The notes below the pieces were generated by a model. It saw only the letters and a program-made list of their open reading frames with translations, had not been told where the DNA came from and made no database searches. Positions 59,951-64,000 of a stretch of DNA of 64,000 bases are shown here, piece after piece (the first letter of the stretch is position 1; every line of letters starts with the position of its first letter). Where the stretch lies: positions 6,203,937 to 6,267,936 of the forward strand of contig NC_071334.1 in NCBI RefSeq assembly GCF_027744825.2, given 5' to 3'. The stretch is from Synchiropus splendidus (Eukaryota; Chordata; Actinopteri; Syngnathiformes; Callionymidae). A program made the translations under genes and the position numbers.

Positions 59951-60238
59951 GCAGGGGTGGCCAACCAGACAGAGGCCAAGAGCCACATTGTTTTACTGTG
60001 CTGCTGAACTGAGCCACATCCTGCAAACATGTCAGGCTGTGAGGCTTCACCTGAGCAGCTGGTCACGTGACTGAGCGACAGTATAGCGGTTAAAGCGAAT
60101 CTCCCTGGTGTCACAAGGTTGCTGGTTCACGTTCGGCGTAGGTCTCTTGCGCATGTGTTTTTAAAATTGTGGTGAAGAGCCGCATGAAACTGGGGAAAGA
60201 GCCACATGCGGCTCGGGAGCTGGGGGTTGGCCAGGCCT
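59951..60238. mobile_element. hAT MITE (CAGGGGTGGCCAACC ends) with tRNA-like insert
   Basis: The left end GCAGGGGTGGCCAACC pairs with the right end GGTTGGCCAGGCCT. The flanks ACACTATG (59943-59950) and ACACTATA (60239-60246) form a 7/8 target duplication. Subterminal GAGCCACAT and GAGCCACATGCGGCTC are typical of this class. The centre (60075-60140) looks tRNA-derived: TATAGCGGTTAAAGCG resembles an A box, and GGTTGCTGGTTCACGTTCGG a B box. Confidence 0.75.
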
Positions 60239-60246
60239 ACACTATA

Positions 60247-61770
60247 GCATTGGGCGACAAGCTCAACCACCAGAGGCGCTGCAGCGCTCACGCTCTTCTA
60301 GTGCGACTCAGCACCATAAGTATTGCATGTTGTTTTACAAAAGCTTAAATAGCAATAAACCTCACACTTGAGTGAAGTAGGTCAGCAGAGTCCTGGTGGT
60401 GAGAGCAGCCACCAAGCTGAATTGTCTTTCAAGAGCATTCTTGAATGGCATTCTCTTCCTGGGAAAGTTCATCTTTGCTTCACGTGCTCCTATCACTCAC
60501 CCTGTCAACATCTGATTTCATCAAAACATCTCCTAACCTTTCCTCACACTTCCGTGGTTCAGCCTGCTGCGGAAAGTTCCATGCTATTTACTACATGTAG
60601 TCGGGATCTTAGTCCACAACTTTGCTTTTCGATTTGTCATACTAAGTGTATTCAATCCTAATGTCGATTTCACACGTCGTGGACCCAAACGAGCAGCTCG
60701 AGTGGCGCGGCCGACACTGGCTCCATTGTTGTTGAGTGATATGTGAATCAAAATTGGAAAATGCTGTTAACTGTTTAGTGCAGATATGGCTGGAGGGGAA
60801 AACCTGGGTAACAGTCTATTGGCTTTGGCTGCTCTCAGGAAGATGACAAGAGAAGAGGCAGTGTGCTGAGAGAGAGAGAGAGACAGAGAGAGTCGTGTTG
60901 CCTGTGTGTCCATGTGCACTTCCGGAGCAGAGGGCAGGTTAGTTCACATTCGGTTCTTCTCCTGTCTGACGTGGATGGAGGTGCAGAGCCAGCAGCTCCT
61001 GGGGACGTATCAAAGTAGATCTGGTGAGCTACACCTGCAGTTGTGGGGAGAGGTGCTTGCTCACATACATTCAGTCCTAGTGTGTGTGTGGGCCATAAAG
61101 CAGAGGCCTTTGTTTGAATGAGGGTGAAATGAGGAAGTCTGCTGAAACACACACACACATGCACGCACACACACACATGTCTGAGCACCTCCTCCATTCA
61201 CTCTTGCGCTGCGCTGCCTTGTCATGAATGGAATGAGTGAGTGGTAGAGTCGCCTTGGCTGGAAGCTGCACCAATCAGAGCAGGGCAAGTCGACTGGTTT
61301 CAGGCGATTCATAAAAATGTCTCCCTCGTGTTCTCGCTGGGCCATTGTCATTCATCAAAGCAGGCGCCCATTTTTACCTCCAGCGATGCGGCGGTTATGC
61401 TGTTGACGCCAGCGCTTGTCTGTCTTTGTTAGCAACATAGCTTGGAAAGCTATGGACAGAGTTTGATTAAAAAATAAATAAAAATAAAAAAATAAAAATA
61501 AAAATCAGGACATGTGAGATGTTAGATTAGATTGTGATCCGAATCAAGGATTCTTTTTTGGGAGCTAAGCAAACTCAACAAATAATGACCAAAATTATAT
61601 TAAATAAATAAATAAATCAAAAAAACTTTGACTCAAAAGTGGAGACAGCTCATTGAGTACAGTTACATGCAGAGAGCAGCCCAACTAAGGCAACGGCTTA
61701 TTGAGCTGCCGAGTCCGAGTGTGTCTCTTCTTCATCAGTGGAGATGAGTCGGATTACTGGGTCATGCACC
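60247..61770. other. No gene recognised
   Basis: Intergenic. It holds a GA run near 60869-60891, CA runs at 61147-61176 and an AAAT-rich stretch at 61468-61505. Confidence 0.5.
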
Positions 61771-61774
61771 TCAG

Positions 61775-61914
61775 TGACATGGTGTGGCGCTGTGAGATCT
61801 ACAGTCCTTTTGGTTCTGATGTCAGCAGATGAAGAACAGTTGGCAGGTAGCAAGGAGCCATTTCAGACTGTTTTGTTGTCTGTACACAGCGATCTGATTG
61901 AACTTCACCCAGTC
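61775..61914 (+). repeat. Repeat flank left of minisatellite array 2
   Basis: GGTGTGGCGCTGTGAGATCT and TTGGCAGGTAGCAAGGAGCC correspond to 9985-10110 in the same orientation. The host element of the array therefore exists elsewhere without the expansion. Confidence 0.65.
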
Positions 61915-62439
61915 CTAGCTTAGTCCAGCTACTGGCTACATGCTAGCTTAATCCAGCTACTGGCTACATGCTAGCTTAGCCCAGCTACTGACTACATGCT
62001 AGCTTAGTCCAGCTACTGACTACATGCTAGCTTAGTCCAGCTACTGGCTACATGCTAGCTTAGTCCAGCTACTGACTACATGCTATCTTAGTACAACTAC
62101 TGGGCTACATGCTAGCTTAGTCCAGCTACTGGCTACATGTTAGCTTAGTCCAGCTACTGGCTATACACTAGCTTAGTCCAGCTACTGGCTACATGCTAGC
62201 TTAGTCCAGCTACTGACTACATGCTAGCTTAGTACAACTACTGGGCTACATGCTAGCTTAGTCCAGCTACTGGCTACATGTTAGCTTAGTCCAGCTACTG
62301 ACTACATGCTAGCTTAGTTCAGCTAGTGACTACATGCTATCTTAGTACAACTACTGGGCTACATGCTAGCTTAGTCCAGCTACTGGGCTACATGCTAGTT
62401 TAGTCCAGCTACTGACTACATGTTAGCTTAGTCCAGCTA
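61915..62439. repeat. 28-bp minisatellite array 2 (about 19 copies)
   Basis: Same unit as array 1 (CCAGCTACTGGCTACATGCT, AGCTTAGT). Specific variants GTACAACTACTGGGCTACAT and CTACTGACTACATGCT recur every few units, a higher-order period near 140 bp. Confidence 0.97.
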
Positions 62440-62590
62440 TTAACCGCATTATCCAGGTCCTGTAGTCCGACGAAGAAGAATTCCAATTTCTCTCCAGTCG
62501 TTGGAATAAGCTGTTTACATGCATTTTAAAAGTCTGTACTAACGCAATAATTCAGCTCTCTGAGGCGTCACATAACTGTGCTCAGTAACA
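62440..62590 (+). repeat. Repeat flank right of minisatellite array 2
   Basis: ATTATCCAGGTCCTGTAGTC and TGTTTACATGCATTTTAAAA match 49741-49920. Confidence 0.85.
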
Positions 62591-64000
62591 TTCCTTTTTT
62601 TTATTCTTTTTTTATTCACAGTGACGTCAGAATGGCTGTTGAATGGCAAGAATGGAATGGTGATGCAGCACATCAGCCAATGACAAGCCCTTCAACGTAT
62701 TTCTGACATAACTTCTTTGCAGGTTTCTAAACATCTGGCCATTGTAACTCAAGTTCCTTGTGTTTGAGCTACTTCCCATCTCTGCCCTATTGCCTACCAG
62801 AACCGTTCTGCCACACACGCGCACCAGACCATATGCACTGTACTAGTCCTTCATTAGACTTCGACTTCGACTTCCTTTATTGTCATTGCACGAAGAAAAC
62901 ACAGCAGGCCTTGGCAACGAAATGTCGTTGCTTGGCTTCCGGTTAGATAATACTTGCATAATAATAATAACTTTCAACAGTATAATCAATACTAAATAAA
63001 TACTAATGAGTGCAAAGCTAATACAACTAAGTGCAAGTAAGTAAAGTAAGGTAAAGTGCAAAACAGAAAACTGCATGACCTCAATGTAAACTGAACAAAC
63101 CAAAACAGAAAACATTGCAGCAGTTGGGGAGGTTATAGCATGAATAGGAGGTAGTTACATATAGATGTTGGCTTGAAGCTGTGCACCCCACCTCAATCTT
63201 TTTTTTTTTTTTTTTTTTATCAACGACTTATCCAGCTGGGAGGGAGCGTGAGTGCCAGCTGATAAGTGTTACAGTTGAAGGTGTGGCCATCAAAGAGAAC
63301 ACCGTACCATCATCTCTCAGCGCTGATATGCACGTGGGTCTTAGATAAGAAGGTGATTACATGGCAACATTAAACTCAAATGTAAATATTATTAGTATGA
63401 GAAAATCACACACAAATATTTGTTTATTTTATATGTTTATTTTATATATTTTTTATAGATGATGAAAAGGTGCGTTATTGTGATTTATTTTTCTCAGTTA
63501 TAACAGTCTTGACAATTCTAGTTGAATTATATATTAATAACCATATCAACACTGCACAAAACTTGATATGATAAAATCAATATACTGAGAGGGAATTTCC
63601 TGGTGACGGCGACGGGTTGGAGGTGTCGGCAGTGAAGCAGCTGAAAGATTTTGGAGCAATCGGGGGTACAAGCTGGACGCAGAGTGTGTCAGAGGTGAAA
63701 GGGGATTTGGATGGTGGAACTTTCATAGAGAGGGATGAAGTGGTCATCAAAGAATAAAGCAGAGGAGATCCACTGGGTTACTCTTCGCCGAGCGCCAGTT
63801 ATGAATATGTTTCCGGTAAGTTCTGCTCTAAGCCCTGAGGATACCCATGTCCTCATGCTCAACCTCTATCCTCAGTGGAGTCAAATCACAGCCACATGGT
63901 GAGCTCCAAAAACACCCATCTCCCAACCCCTGCTGTTCGCTCCCCATCCTCATTGGCTGTCACTTGTTTTGCATCTCTAAACTCTTTTGTCTGGGTCCCC
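62591..64000. other. Intergenic to window end
   Basis: 62850-62940 (CTTCCTTTATTGTCATTGCA, CAACGAAATGTCGTTGC) is a widespread fish repeat motif. A poly-T run lies at 63199-63219. 63595-63757 is an open + frame (KQLKDFGAIGGTSWTQSVSE) ending in TAA, with no recognised family. Confidence 0.45.

Noticed and set aside
60075..60140. Possible functional tRNA gene
   Set aside because: The A and B boxes are degenerate, no acceptor stem can be formed, and the sequence sits inside a MITE.

Overview
The window is nuclear DNA from a teleost fish, probably a percomorph. The evidence is two recognisable vertebrate genes with ordinary GT-AG introns, dense CA/TA microsatellites, and many decayed transposable elements of types common in fish. 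I do not assign a species.

Two genes can be read completely. lto1 (formerly oraov1) runs on the + strand from 22730 to 26599 in five coding exons and predicts 139 residues. ccnd1 (cyclin D1) runs on the - strand from 37976 down to 35073 in five coding exons of 198, 216, 160, 149 and 156 nt and predicts 292 residues. They converge tail to tail, as LTO1 and CCND1 do in tetrapods. The next gene in tetrapods, FGF19, should lie on the low-coordinate side of lto1. I found no FGF exon in the 22 kb present, so it is either outside the window or has moved.

The genes do unrelated jobs. Lto1 works with Yae1 as an adaptor that brings the ribosome-recycling ATPase ABCE1 to the cytosolic iron-sulfur assembly machinery. 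Cyclin D1 activates CDK4/6 to phosphorylate RB at the G1-S transition.

Regions: 1-22.5 kb is gene-poor and rich in repeats (an inverted repeat pair, RTE-type LINE relics, a hAT transposase relic, TA-flanked MITEs), plus one unidentified two-membrane-segment reading frame near 16.3 kb. 22.6-26.8 kb is lto1. 26.8-32.8 kb separates the genes and holds a palindromic hAT MITE with an exact 8-bp target duplication, a perfect 19-bp hairpin, a 0.7-kb CGTACG-rich array and a TIR-bearing repeat. 32.8-38.5 kb is ccnd1 with a 2.2-kb 3' UTR and a CpG-rich promoter. 38.5-64 kb is the upstream desert of ccnd1. It carries two separated arrays of one 28-bp minisatellite inside copies of the same larger repeat, an L2-type LINE relic, more MITEs, and non-repetitive segments that look like regulatory elements, notably one near 57.1-57.35 kb with paired POU octamers and SOX sites.

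No rRNA gene, functional tRNA gene or CRISPR array was seen. All identifications come from reading the sequence; no database search was run.
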